In this document: positions 18,094-28,645 of the stretch, piece by piece | Position numbering within the stretch: position 1 is the stretch's first letter | How the letters are laid out: every line of letters begins with the position of its first letter | Assembly (NCBI RefSeq): GCF_020091585.1 | Contig: NZ_CP083582.1 | Span: forward strand, 3,658,001 to 3,722,000 | Reading direction: 5' to 3' | Source: Kovacikia minuta CCNUW1 | GTDB taxonomy: Bacteria; Cyanobacteriota; Cyanobacteriia; Leptolyngbyales; Leptolyngbyaceae | Length of the DNA: 64,000 bases | The notes under the pieces: generated by a model | Told to the model about the DNA's origin: nothing | Databases searched by the model: none | What the model saw: the letters and a program-made list of their open reading frames with translations, nothing else | Program-made: the position numbers and the translations under genes

Positions 18094-18957
18094 TTAGCGC
18101 TTGTAAACAATAAACCCTGCGATCGCATCCAGCAATGCCTCTGGTTCATCTGCTCGAATCGCATGTCCACTATTCTCAAAAATCCGCAGGTCTGAATTGG
18201 GAATTGCCCTGGCGATTTCTTCCGAAAACTCTGGTGGACAGATCCAATCATGTTTTGCCCCAATCACCAGGGTTGGAGCTGTAATGTTGGGTAATTGCTG
18301 CCGGATGTCATAGGAACGGAGAAAGCCGCCAAAGGCAGTATTGATCGCATCAGGGGAGAGAATCGCCCGTTCCCATGCTTTAGCAGGTGGCGCGTCTGGG
18401 TCAGCGGTAATCGAGTACAGGGTGCGGGTCACCCGAAAATACTCCCGCAGTTGCTCCTCAGATTCAAACGTGCCATCCCAGAGATGTTGGGCAATCGCCC
18501 GTTGCTCCTCCGTTCCCCGCTCTGCCAAAATCTCCTTTGCCCGCTCCAGAAACCGAGAATCGGGAACGGTCACAATTACAATCAGGTGTGAGACCTGCTC
18601 TGGATAGCGGCTGGCATAGGTTAGCGCTACCATACCGCCATAGGATGCACCAATCACCACAATTTTGCCCAAGCCAAGATACTGGCGCAGTGCTTCCATA
18701 TCTTCTACATTATTGTCCAGCGTGTAGGTTTCCTTTGGACCCCGTGCCGACCTGCCCTGCCCCCGGTGATCAAAATAAACCAACTGCATTTTTCTGCTGA
18801 GCGGTGAGAAGGTGGGTTTAAACCCTGTATGGTCTGCCCCTGGTCCACCGTGAATTAAAAAGGCGACGGGCTTTTCTCGCATTCGAGAACCATCCACAAC
18901 CAGTCCGGCACCTTCCACATCAAAATAGATCTCCGTATCTCGAACTTTTGCTTTCAT
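18094..18957 (-). CDS. Alpha/beta hydrolase, proline iminopeptidase-like
   Basis: 287 residues from the ATG at 18957 (MKAKVRDTEIYFDVEGAG), which starts exactly where the family homology begins; an upstream GTG/ATG extension has no conserved sequence. The oxyanion-hole motif HGGPG, DHRGQGRS, nucleophile elbow GASYGG (Ser), catalytic Asp in AKHDWICPP and His in NSGHAIRADEPEAL are all present. The HGGPG plus DHRGQGRS pattern belongs to the S33 prolyl-aminopeptidase group, but many of these act on esters or lactones, so the substrate is open. Confidence 0.88.
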   Translation of the reverse strand: MKAKVRDTEIYFDVEGAGLVVDGSRMREKPVAFLIHGGPGADHTGFKPTFSPLSRKMQLVYFDHRGQGRSARGPKETYTLDNNVEDMEALRQYLGLGKIVVIGASYGGMVALTYASRYPEQVSHLIVIVTVPDSRFLERAKEILAERGTEEQRAIAQHLWDGTFESEEQLREYFRVTRTLYSITADPDAPPAKAWERAILSPDAINTAFGGFLRSYDIRQQLPNITAPTLVIGAKHDWICPPEFSEEIARAIPNSDLRIFENSGHAIRADEPEALLDAIAGFIVYKR

Positions 18958-19224
18958 GCACAACTCGCTTATTTGATATTTATGCAAGGCGTAAGAGCAA
19001 AATCCTACAGGCAAACGGTTTGGTTATCAATTGTCATCCATCAGCCTTTTGCTAACCACTGATCGCTCCAAATGGTTATTTAAGTCTCGATCGCAATTGA
19101 TCTGGTACAACTGCTATTTATTTGCAAATATTTGTTGGAATTGTTGGGGTTCTATTTTTTAGGTTTTTGTCCGTTTATTATCTTCACTCTAAATTGAAAC
19201 CGTTTAGTAACAAGAACAAAATAA

Positions 19225-19347
19225 AATCGGTAACTTGTAGGGGCTTAGCATTTGGGCAGAAACCTTTGCCATCGCCGAAAGCGTCTCTGCCGAATGCTAA
19301 GCCCTTACGACTGGAATTGCCGATATTGTTTAATTCGCAATCCTTAG
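19225..19347. repeat. Palindromic repeat with GTAGGGGC boundary
   Basis: Left arm TTGTAGGGGCTTAGCATT, right arm GAATGCTAAGCCCTTACGAC, then TTTAATTCGCAATCCTTAG. The outer right sequence resembles that of the element at 54798-54925, although the cores differ. Confidence 0.6.
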
Positions 19348-19351
19348 GTTA

Positions 19352-19447
19352 GCGATATAGCAGCCCTGAATCATTTATGAAAAAGGAGAGTTGTGAAAGT
19401 CTTTCCCTCTGGGAAAGTCCTTTCAGAATCCAGATAGGATCGCTATA
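19352..19447. repeat. ATAGCAGCCC-family repeat
   Basis: Starts GCGATATAGCAGCCCTGAAT and ends CAGATAGGATCGCTATA; the ends are inverted repeats of each other. An internal hairpin lies around CTTTCCCTCTGGGAAAG. Related copies at 9192-9387 and 52122-52197. Confidence 0.65.
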
Positions 19448-19585
19448 CATCAAAGGAAACAGAGGTTTTGAGCAACCCGGATTCAGCACGCTGGACTAAT
19501 TAGATTCCCTTCTTGTTAGCACTAATTTTTTAAGGGGCACTCTAACAGAGAAAAACGTCCTTCGTTGAAAAGGTTGAGTGGCTCT

Positions 19586-22500
19586 ATGAACCTTGCACAA
19601 ACCGCGATCGCCCTTCCTGGTTACCACTTTACCGAACAACTCTATACAGGCTCTCGAACATTGGTTTACCGGGCGGTGCGTGAATCAGACCAACAGCCTG
19701 TAGTCATTAAACTGTTGAAAAATGAGCACCCCACATTTAATGAACTGGTGCAGTTTCGCAATCAATACACCCTTGCCAAAAGTCTCAACCTTTCAGGCAT
19801 CATTCAGTCCTATAGCCTGGAACCCCACCGGAATGGCTACGCGCTGATCATGGAAGACTACAACGGCACTTCTCTGCGCCATTTCTCCCAGGGCAACCCC
19901 CTCAACCTGGAAAAATTCTTTCCGATCTCCCTGCAACTCACAGATATCCTTGGTGAACTTTATCGCAATCGGATCATTCACAAAGACCTCAAACCTGCCA
20001 ACATTTTGATCAACCCACAGACCTATCAAATCAAACTGATTGACTTCTCGATTGCTTCCCTACTGCCCAGAGAAATGCAGGAAATTCAGAATCTGAACGG
20101 TCTGGAAGGAACATTAGCCTATCTATCGCCCGAACAAACGGGACGGATGAATCGGGGAGTTGACTACCGCAGCGATTTCTATTCCTTGGGAGTCACCTTT
20201 TACGAACTATTGACAGGACGATTGCCGTTTCAATCCAATGATCCCATGGAATTGGTGCATTGCCATCTGGCAAAACAACCGATTCCGCCGCATCGGATTA
20301 GGGAACAGGGATTGAAAGGCAGAGGGCAGGAGGCAGAGGGCAGGAGGGAAGACGCGAGCACACGGGGACACAAGAACACGGGGACATGGGAATTTGGGGA
20401 CGCGAAAACCCAGGACACTCAGCACTCAGCACTCAGCACTCAGCACTCAGCTTCAACTCAAAACTCTTCCCCACTGCCCACTCCCCACTCTCCACTCCCC
20501 ACTCCGATTCCCGAAGCGCTCTCCAACATTGTGATGAAACTGATGGCGAAAAATGCTGAGGAGCGCTATCAGAGTGCAGTGGGCTTGAGACACGATTTGG
20601 AGAAGTGTCTGTACCAGTGGCAGCAAACAGGCAATATAAACTCCTTTGCGTTGGGAGAGCGGGATGTTTGCGATCGCTTTTTGATTCCCGAAAAACTTTA
20701 TGGTCGAGAGGAAGAGGTTACCGCATTACTGGCAGCATTTGATCGGATAGCAGGGGGGCAGGAGCCAGAAGCCAGAAGCCAGGAGCCAGAAGGCACGGAA
20801 ACATCAATTCAAAATTCAAAATCCAAAATTCAAAATTTTCCTCCTCCCCACTCCCCACTCCCCACTCCCTCTTCGCGTAGCGAACTCATTCTTGTCACAG
20901 GTTTTTCTGGCATTGGCAAAACAGCAGTGGTGAATGAAATTCACAAGCCGATCGTCCGCCAGCGGGGTTATTTCATTAAGGGGAAATACGATCAGTTCCA
21001 GCGTGATGTTCCTTTTTCAGCATTTGTGCAAGCCTTCCGCGATCTGATGGGGCAACTGTTGAGTGAAAGCGATGCCCAATTGGAACAGTGGCGGCAAAAA
21101 ATTCTGTCTGCGGTAGGCGAAAACGGGCAGGTCATCATTAAGGTGATTCCTGAGGTAGAACACATTATTGGTACCCAACCGCCTGTTTCTCATCTTTCTG
21201 GCGATGCAGCTCAAAACCGCTTTAATCGATTGTTTTCCCAATTCATTCAGGTATTCGCCAGGGCAGACCATCCGCTAGTCATTTTCATTGATGATCTGCA
21301 ATGGGCAGATGTCGCTTCATTAAAGTTGATGCAGTTGCTAATGAGTGAAGCCCAAAGCCATCATCTTTTGTTCATTGGTGCCTACCGGGATAATGAAGTT
21401 GCTCTAGCCCATCCACTCATGCAAACGCTAGATAAGGTTCGGAAAGCAGGCACGAGGGTCAGTACAATCACGCTGACTTCTCTATCCCAAAAATCTGTCA
21501 ATCAACTAATTGCAGACACCTTAAGTTGTTCCCCAGCTCTGGCATCACCCTTAACGGATTTAATTGTCGGCAAAACGCAGGGAAATCCATTCTTCACCAC
21601 CCAGTTTTTGAAAACACTGTATGACTACGGGCTGATTACCTTCAACCGGGATGGCAACTATTGGGAATGTGATGTTGCCCAGGTGCGATCGCTTTCCCTG
21701 AGCGAAGATGTGGTCGAGTTTATGGCAATGCAACTTCAGAAGTTGACTTCAGAAACTCAAACCATCCTGAAACTGGCTGCCTGTGTTGGAAACTATTTTG
21801 ATCTGGCGACCCTGGCGATCGTTTCGGAACAATCTCAAACAGAAGTAGCAGCAAACCTGTGGCAGGCACTTCAGGAAGGATTAATTCTGCCACGGAATGA
21901 GGTCTATAAGTTTTATCAGGAGTTAGGAGAATCAGCTACCACTTCTGGCTCGTCTGCTCTAAATTCTGGCTCTTGTGTGTACAAATTTCTTCACGATCGC
22001 ATCCAACAGGCAGCGTATTCACTGATCTCTGAGGAGCAGAGACCTTCGATCCATCTGAAAATAGGTCAACTGCTTCTGAGTCACACTCTGGATATAGAAC
22101 AGGACAACAAACTGTTTGATATAGTCAACCACTTAAATATGGGATTGAAATTGATTGTCCAGCCAGCAGAAAAGGAGCGAATTGCCCAGTTAAACCTATT
22201 TGCCGCGCAAAAAGCCAGATCTGCAACTGCCTATGAATCCGCGCTGAGCTATGCAACCGCAGGAATCACCCTATTACCGTCTGATTGCTGGCAGAGTCAA
22301 TATGACCTGACCTTAGTGCTGCATGAATTAGCGGCTGAAAATGCCTTTTTAGCCAGAAATTTTGAGCAAATGGAGCATTGGGCTGAGACTGTATTGCAGC
22401 AAGCGAAGACATTGCTTGATCGGATAAAAATTTACGAAATCCAGATTCAAAACTACATATCGCAATATCGACCATTGGATGCGATCGCCCTGGGGAAAAA

Positions 22501-25500
22501 GGTACTGAGTCAGCTTGGGATTCAATTGCCTGACCAACCTACCGAGGCAGATATTCAGCAAGAATTTCAGCATACAGCCGCCCTGTTCGCTGGTAAATCA
22601 ATGGAGGAGTTATTAAATCTCCCTCCCATGACGGCATCCGCACCCCTCGCGGCGATCAGAATTGCAGCGAACACCGCCCCAGCGGTTTACTTTGCGGCTC
22701 CCTCCCTGTATCCACTTCTGATTTTGTCCCAGGTGAATGTTTCCATTCAGCATGGCAATGCATCGGTATCTGCCTTCTTTTATGCCAGCTACGGCCTGCT
22801 TTTGAATGGCATTTTACAGGACATGGAAGCCGCCGATCGCGCCAGCAAGCTCGCATTGGGGGTGCTTGAAAAACTGAATGCCAGGGAATTTGAAGCGAAA
22901 ACCCGGTTCATTTTGGGCGCACTGGTTGTGCATGGAACGGCGCATCTGCAAACATCACTGAACTTTTTACGGGAGAGTTATCAAATTGGGCTAGAAACCG
23001 GTGACATTGAGTTTGCAGGTCATGCCACTTTTAATAGTTGCCATTATGCTTACTTTTCCAGTCAGGAACTCGAAACGTTGGAACGAGATACTCAAACTTA
23101 TAGCCAAATGTTGGTGAAATTCAAACAAGTCATGCAGCTTAACTACTGTCAGATGTTTAGGCAAGTGGCTTTAAACCTATTGGGTCGTACTAATAATCCC
23201 CAACTTTTGGTCAGTGCCATCTACGATGAAGCACAGGCTCTTCCCCAATTGCTGGCAGCAAATGATCACATGGGGCTACATTTCTTCTATTTGCATAAAC
23301 TGATTCTTGGTTATCTGTTTGGTGACACGGTACAATCCCTGTCAGAGATGGCGATTCAGGTTAGGCAATATCTAAAAGCAGGTACGGGGCTTATCACAGT
23401 ACCGATCTTCTACTTCTACGAATCTCTTGCTACGTTAACTGAAAATTTGAGCGCGGCCTCTGAATGCAGCGGTCGCCTGAACCAGGTCGCAGAAAATCAG
23501 ACAATGTTGCAAAAGTGGGCATACCATGCACCGATGAACTATTTACATAAGTGGCATTTGGTGGAGGCAGAAAAGCATCGAGTATTGGGAAATAAGGTGG
23601 AAGCGATCGATCAGTACGATCTCGCCATTGCTGGAGCCAAAACCAATGGCTACATCCAGGAAGCAGCACTCGCCAACGAACTCGCTGCCCGTTTCTATCT
23701 CAACTGGGGTAAAGAGCGCATTGCCCAAGACTATATGATGGAAGCCTACTACGCCTATAGTCGTTGGGGAGCGAAAGCCAAAGTGCATCATTTAGAGCAA
23801 TGCTACCCACAACTATTAGCCCCCATTTTGCAACAGCGGCAGCAGTCATTAACACCCACGGAAACAATCCTGACGATTCCGGTTCATACCAGCAAATCTT
23901 CCACCTCTAGCAGCGTTACAGAAACACTTGATTTGGCAGCGGTGCTGAAAGCCTCACAAACCCTATCCTGTGAAATTGAGCTTCATAAACTGGTGTTTGC
24001 ATTACTGGAAGTGGTGCTCGAAAGTGCAGGTGCTCAGAAGTGTGCACTCATGTTATTGCAAGCGGAACAGTTGATGTTAGTAGCAACCAACTCTGCAAAC
24101 TTTTGCCCAATCAAACTCTGTGCTATTCCAATAGAAGATAGTCATGACATTCCGATTAGCCTTGTCAATGCGGTCAAACGCAATCTACAGCCAGTGATAA
24201 TTACAGACGCAACCCATCATCCACAGTTGGCATCGGACCCCTACATTCAGCAGAATCAATCCAAAAGCGTGTTGTGCACACCCATTCTGCATCAGGGTAA
24301 ATTGCTCGGTCTGTTGTATTTAGAAAATAACCTGACGATCGGCGCTTTTACCAGCGATCGGGTCGAACTACTCAACCTGCTTTGCGCCCAGGCAGCCATT
24401 TCCCTCGAAAATGCCCGTCTTTACCAGCAATCCCAGGCTTACGCTCAACAGTTGGGGCAGTCGCTAAAGTCCCTCAGATTAGCTCAGTTCGCCATTGACC
24501 ACGCTAATTTACCCATCTGGTGGATCAAGCCAAATGGCCAGATTTCCTATGCCAACACCGCCGCCTGTCGTGATCTTGGCTGTCCTCAAACAGACCTTGC
24601 CAATAAATACGTGTGGGATTTTAACCCCGACTTTCCGCCAGACGCCTGGGAGGAACACTGGCAAAACCTTAAACAGAAAGGTTCATTGAGCTTTGAAACC
24701 CGCAATGTTAACCAATCAGGAGACAGCTACCCGGTTGAAGTCAGGGTTAATTACCTGGAACTAGACGGAGAAGAATACAACTGTGCATTTGTGCAAAATA
24801 TCCGCGATCGCAAACAAGCGGAAATTGCCTTGCAGCAAAGCGAAAAGCGGTATCGCTCCCTGGCGACAGTTACCTCTCAAATCGTCTGGATGACTGATGC
24901 AGAAGGGTGTGTTGCTGATATTCCAGACTGGCGGGCCTATACCGGACAAACTGTCGAGGAAGTCAGGGGACATGGGTGGGTAGACGCACTTCATCCAGAG
25001 GATCGAGAGCTTACCTTTCAGGTTTGGATGCACGCAGTTGAAACCAAAAGCTGGTACAAGATTGAGTATCGCCTTCGAGCCGCAGATGGTAGCTACCGTT
25101 ACTTCCATGCTCAGGGGGTGCCCATTCTGGCGGAGGACGGTAGTATCCGAGAATGGATTGGTACCTGCACTGATATTGAAGATCGTAAACGTGCCGAAAT
25201 GCAGCTAAGCCAGCGAACAGCAGAGTTGGAACAAACCCTACAGGAACTCCAAAATACTCAGACACAGATGGTGCAGGCAGAGAAAATGTCGAGTTTAGGC
25301 CAGCTCGTTGCCGGAGTTGCCCACGAAATCAACAATCCAGTTAACTTCATTTTTGGTAATCTGACCCATGCCAATACCTACACCGACGACATTCTGGGAT
25401 TGCTAAAACTCTATCAAAAACACTATCCGGTTCCCCATCCCGAAATCCAGGAAGAAGCGGAAACGATCGACCTGGAATTTTTGTTGGAAGACCTACCTAA

Positions 25501-26158
25501 ACTTCTATCATCTATGCGCATTGGGGCAGAACGAATTCAGAAAATTGTGGCTTCCCTGCGGACCTTCTCGCGCATGGATGAAGCCGAAGTCAAAGCAGTC
25601 GATATTCATGAAGGCATCGATAGTACGTTGATGATTCTGCAACATCGATTGAAGGCAAAACCAGAGCATCCCGGTATCGAGGTGATCAAAAAATACAGCA
25701 ACCTGCCCCAGGTCGAATGCTATGCCGGACAGTTGAACCAGGTGTTTATGAATGTGTTGAGTAATGCGATCGATGCTTTGGAAGATAGTTCTCAATTCTT
25801 AGTTGTCAGTTCTCAGTTAAAAGACAAAACTCAAAACTCAAAACTCAAAACTCAAAACTTTCCTGCGATTACCATCAATACTGCTCTGATTGATGCAAAT
25901 CAAATTGAAATCCGGATTGCAGATAATGGACCAGGCATGCCAGAAATGGTTCGCCAACGACTGTTTAATCCCTTCTTTACAACCAAACCCGTGGGTAAAG
26001 GAACGGGCATGGGTTTGTCAATTAGCTACCAGATTGTGACTGAGAAACACAACGGTTCATTTTTCTGCAATTCCCAACCCGGACACGGGGCAGAATTTGT
26101 GATTCGAATTCCGATTGGACAAAGCCATGTATCTCACCCCGAAAACATCAGGAATTAA
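19586..26158 (+). CDS. Giant hybrid Ser/Thr kinase - AAA ATPase - GAF - PAS - histidine kinase
   Basis: About 2190 residues from the ATG at 19586 (MNLAQTAIALPGYHF). Order: Ser/Thr kinase-like domain (about 10-350; VVIKLL Lys, IHKDLKPANIL catalytic loop, LIDFSIASLL where DFG is DFS, GTLAYLSPEQTGRMNRG); AAA/NTPase (about 435-700; Walker A GFSGIGKTA, Walker B FIDDLQWAD); long TPR-like helical region; GAF (about 1450-1618); two PAS domains (about 1628-1868); coiled coil; HisKA with phosphoacceptor His near 1913 (GVAHEINNP); HATPase with N-box and GTGMGLSISY. This is the HstK/PknD-type hybrid class. Three low-complexity insertions (about residues 238-308, 390-431 and 2067-2093) derive from intergenic-type heptamer repeats. 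A close paralogue follows 134 bp downstream. Confidence 0.92.
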   Translation: MNLAQTAIALPGYHFTEQLYTGSRTLVYRAVRESDQQPVVIKLLKNEHPTFNELVQFRNQYTLAKSLNLSGIIQSYSLEPHRNGYALIMEDYNGTSLRHFSQGNPLNLEKFFPISLQLTDILGELYRNRIIHKDLKPANILINPQTYQIKLIDFSIASLLPREMQEIQNLNGLEGTLAYLSPEQTGRMNRGVDYRSDFYSLGVTFYELLTGRLPFQSNDPMELVHCHLAKQPIPPHRIREQGLKGRGQEAEGRREDASTRGHKNTGTWEFGDAKTQDTQHSALSTQHSASTQNSSPLPTPHSPLPTPIPEALSNIVMKLMAKNAEERYQSAVGLRHDLEKCLYQWQQTGNINSFALGERDVCDRFLIPEKLYGREEEVTALLAAFDRIAGGQEPEARSQEPEGTETSIQNSKSKIQNFPPPHSPLPTPSSRSELILVTGFSGIGKTAVVNEIHKPIVRQRGYFIKGKYDQFQRDVPFSAFVQAFRDLMGQLLSESDAQLEQWRQKILSAVGENGQVIIKVIPEVEHIIGTQPPVSHLSGDAAQNRFNRLFSQFIQVFARADHPLVIFIDDLQWADVASLKLMQLLMSEAQSHHLLFIGAYRDNEVALAHPLMQTLDKVRKAGTRVSTITLTSLSQKSVNQLIADTLSCSPALASPLTDLIVGKTQGNPFFTTQFLKTLYDYGLITFNRDGNYWECDVAQVRSLSLSEDVVEFMAMQLQKLTSETQTILKLAACVGNYFDLATLAIVSEQSQTEVAANLWQALQEGLILPRNEVYKFYQELGESATTSGSSALNSGSCVYKFLHDRIQQAAYSLISEEQRPSIHLKIGQLLLSHTLDIEQDNKLFDIVNHLNMGLKLIVQPAEKERIAQLNLFAAQKARSATAYESALSYATAGITLLPSDCWQSQYDLTLVLHELAAENAFLARNFEQMEHWAETVLQQAKTLLDRIKIYEIQIQNYISQYRPLDAIALGKKVLSQLGIQLPDQPTEADIQQEFQHTAALFAGKSMEELLNLPPMTASAPLAAIRIAANTAPAVYFAAPSLYPLLILSQVNVSIQHGNASVSAFFYASYGLLLNGILQDMEAADRASKLALGVLEKLNAREFEAKTRFILGALVVHGTAHLQTSLNFLRESYQIGLETGDIEFAGHATFNSCHYAYFSSQELETLERDTQTYSQMLVKFKQVMQLNYCQMFRQVALNLLGRTNNPQLLVSAIYDEAQALPQLLAANDHMGLHFFYLHKLILGYLFGDTVQSLSEMAIQVRQYLKAGTGLITVPIFYFYESLATLTENLSAASECSGRLNQVAENQTMLQKWAYHAPMNYLHKWHLVEAEKHRVLGNKVEAIDQYDLAIAGAKTNGYIQEAALANELAARFYLNWGKERIAQDYMMEAYYAYSRWGAKAKVHHLEQCYPQLLAPILQQRQQSLTPTETILTIPVHTSKSSTSSSVTETLDLAAVLKASQTLSCEIELHKLVFALLEVVLESAGAQKCALMLLQAEQLMLVATNSANFCPIKLCAIPIEDSHDIPISLVNAVKRNLQPVIITDATHHPQLASDPYIQQNQSKSVLCTPILHQGKLLGLLYLENNLTIGAFTSDRVELLNLLCAQAAISLENARLYQQSQAYAQQLGQSLKSLRLAQFAIDHANLPIWWIKPNGQISYANTAACRDLGCPQTDLANKYVWDFNPDFPPDAWEEHWQNLKQKGSLSFETRNVNQSGDSYPVEVRVNYLELDGEEYNCAFVQNIRDRKQAEIALQQSEKRYRSLATVTSQIVWMTDAEGCVADIPDWRAYTGQTVEEVRGHGWVDALHPEDRELTFQVWMHAVETKSWYKIEYRLRAADGSYRYFHAQGVPILAEDGSIREWIGTCTDIEDRKRAEMQLSQRTAELEQTLQELQNTQTQMVQAEKMSSLGQLVAGVAHEINNPVNFIFGNLTHANTYTDDILGLLKLYQKHYPVPHPEIQEEAETIDLEFLLEDLPKLLSSMRIGAERIQKIVASLRTFSRMDEAEVKAVDIHEGIDSTLMILQHRLKAKPEHPGIEVIKKYSNLPQVECYAGQLNQVFMNVLSNAIDALEDSSQFLVVSSQLKDKTQNSKLKTQNFPAITINTALIDANQIEIRIADNGPGMPEMVRQRLFNPFFTTKPVGKGTGMGLSISYQIVTEKHNGSFFCNSQPGHGAEFVIRIPIGQSHVSHPENIRN
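20416..20450 (+). repeat. Five tandem CACTCAG heptamers inside the kinase reading frame
   Basis: Exactly five 7-bp units, followed by CCCCACT-type units to about 20512, all within the Ser/Thr kinase domain. Because 7 is not a multiple of 3, gain or loss of one or two units would shift the frame. Confidence 0.9.
25826..25853 (+). repeat. Four tandem AAAACTC heptamers inside the HATPase-coding region
   Basis: Four exact 7-bp units plus a variant fifth, translated as Gln/Asn/Ser/Lys/Leu-rich sequence between the N-box and the ATP-lid half of the histidine kinase. The same heptamer is common in intergenic gaps of this window. Confidence 0.88.
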
Positions 26159-26291
26159 TCGAGAGACAGGTAGCAAGCTTATTCACCATCCAACCCCCAA
26201 TTTTCCCGTTCTCCCATAGTTAGGTATAAGCGCTCGTCGGGCACCTTAATCTACAAGGGCAAAAAGGGCAAAAAGCGCAGGCAACAATCCT

Positions 26292-28589
26292 ATGAATATC
26301 GCCGTAAATCTGACTGAAACCATTTCTGGATATCGTCTGGTTGAAAATCTCTATGACGGTTCTCGCACAACGGTTTATCGAGCAATTCGACAGGCAGACC
26401 CGACAGAACCCGAAGATCAACAACCCCTCTCGGTTGTGATTAAACTACTCAAACGGCAATATCCCAGTTTCAGTGAGTTGGTGCAGTTCCAGAATCAGTA
26501 TGCAATCACCAGGCATCTCAACATTCCCAACATCATCAAGTCCTACAGTCTGGAACCCTACCGAAACAGCTATGCTCTGTTAATGGAGGACTTTGGCGGC
26601 ATTTCTCTGCGCCAATTTACTAAAGGGCGATCGCTCCCCTTTGAGCAATTTCAACCGATCGCCCTGCAACTGGTGCAAATTCTGCATCAGCTGCATCATC
26701 AGCGTGTCATTCATAAAGACATCAAACCCGCCAACATTTTGATCCATCCAGAGACACAACAGATCAGACTGATCGACTTCTCCATCGCCTCGCTGCTGCC
26801 CAGGGAAACCCAGGAGATCCAGAACCCCAATACGCTGGAGGGGACTCTGGCCTACCTTTCGCCAGAACAAACCGGACGCATGAATCGGGGCATCGACTAT
26901 CGCAGCGATTTTTACTCTTTAGGGGTAACATTTTTTGAGTTGCTCACTGGACAACTGCCCTTTCAGGCTGGCGAACCGAGGGAATTGGTGCATTGCCATA
27001 TTGCTAAACAACCACTCTCAATCTGTGACCTCAATTCTGAGTTGCCCCTAATGCTGGGCGAAATTGTCCGTAAACTAATGGCAAAGAATGCCGAAGACCG
27101 TTACCAGAACGCCATTGGCCTCCAGCACGATTTAATCCAATGTCAAAAGATAGGGCAGTCTGCAAACAAACACTCCTGGTTTGAACTGGGACAACGGGAT
27201 CTGTCCGATCGCTTCCTCATCCCGGAAAAGCTCTATGGGCGGGAACAGGCCGTTGCAACACTCCTGGACGCTTTTGGGCGGGTTGCCAATGGAGCCATTG
27301 AGCTAATGTTAGTAGCGGGTTTTTCTGGGATTGGCAAAACCGCAGTTGTAAATGAAGTCCACAAGCCGATCGTCCGCTGGAATGGGTACTTCATCAAAGG
27401 TAAGTTCGACCAGTTCAACCGCAACATTCCCCTGAGTGCCTTCGTGCAAGCCTTGCGTGATCTGATGGGACAACTACTCAGTGAAACCGATCAGCAAGTA
27501 GCGCAGTGGCGGGATAGGATTCTGTCTGCACTGGGCGAAAATGCTCAGATCATCATAGACGTGATCCCCGAACTGGAGCAGATTGTTGGCAAGCAGCCAC
27601 CCGTACCCGACCTCACAGGCAGCGCTGCCCAGAATCGCTTTAATCTACTGTTTCAGAAGTTCGTTGCAGTGTTTGCGACTTCAGCCCATCCGCTGGTGGT
27701 GTTTCTCGACGATTTGCAGTGGGCAGACTCAGCCTCACTTAACTTGATCCAGATGTTGATGAGTCAATCTGAAGCTGGCTATCTGCTGCTCATCGGAGCT
27801 TACCGCGATAACGAAGTTTCTCCAACCCATCCATTGATGCTAACGCTGGAAGCGATCAAAAAAAACAGCGCAACACTCAACACCCTGCCCCTAAACGCCC
27901 TGCACCAGAACCACATCAATCATTTGATTGCCGACACATTCAGTTGTTCGACCGAACTGGCACTGCCATTAACCGAGTTGGTCTATCAAAAAGCCAAAGG
28001 CAATCCATTTTTCACAACACAATTTCTCAAGGCACTCTACGAAGACGGACTGATTACATTTGATTGGAAGAGTGGTTTCTGGCAGTGTGATGTAGCCCAG
28101 GTGCGATTGCTTTCCCTCACGGATGATGTGGTGGAGTTCATGGCGCTCCAACTTCAAAAATTGCCTGCTGAAACCCAGAATGTGCTTAAACTTGCCGCTT
28201 GTATCGGCGCTCAGTTTGACCTGGGGACACTGGCCATCGTCTCAGAAAAATCTCAAGCAGACGTTGCAGCCAATTTGTGGAAGGCATTACAGGAAGGGCT
28301 GGTGCTCCCACAGAGTGAGGTTTATAAGTTTTATCAGGAGTCAGGAGTCAGGAGTCAGAATCCAGGAGAATTAGCCATTGCTTCTGACTCTCGAATTCTG
28401 AATTCTGGCTCCTGTGTCTACAAATTTCTGCACGATCGCGTTCAACAAGCGGCTTACTCTTTAATTGAGCAGGGGCAAAAACAATCCATCCATCTTTTAA
28501 TTGGGACGTTACTTTTAGAAAATTTATTAGCCACTGAACGAGAAGATCGGTGGGTGCATCCCAGTTATGCAATGAGTAGGAATACTTAG
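26292..28589 (+). pseudogene. Second giant hybrid kinase, N-terminal half (Ser/Thr kinase and AAA ATPase), cut by IS insertion
   Basis: Paralogue of the preceding gene. The native frame runs from 26292 to the target site at 28544-28551; the last dozen codons (to the stop at 28589) are IS sequence. It contains the kinase domain (IHKDIKPANIL near residue 140, LIDFSIASLL, LSPEQTGRMNRG), the ATPase with Walker A GFSGIGKTA near 346 and Walker B FLDDLQWAD, and the start of the helical region. Joining it across the IS to the frame at 29748 gives a 1839-residue protein with the same order as its neighbour but no PAS domains. Three TCAGGAG heptamers (28334-28354) lie in frame. The truncated 765-residue product could still fold as a kinase-ATPase. 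Confidence 0.9.
28544..28551. repeat. Left 8-bp target-site duplication
   Basis: AGATCGGT, identical to 29740-29747; part of the codons for D-R-L in the interrupted kinase. Confidence 0.9.
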
Positions 28590-28645
28590 GCAGCGAATTG
28601 GGAAGACTCGATTATGCTGAAGGGACCCCCTACTATTTCCCAAGG

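Larger units (their letters stand above)
19015..19585. other. Gene-free interval with two repeat elements
   Basis: Contains a large palindromic element (about 19225-19347, arms beginning GTAGGGGCTTAGCAT and ending ATGCTAAGCCC) and an ATAGCAGCCC-family repeat (19352-19447). The remaining 140 bp before the giant kinase gene should hold its promoter; I do not recognise specific boxes. Confidence 0.6.
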
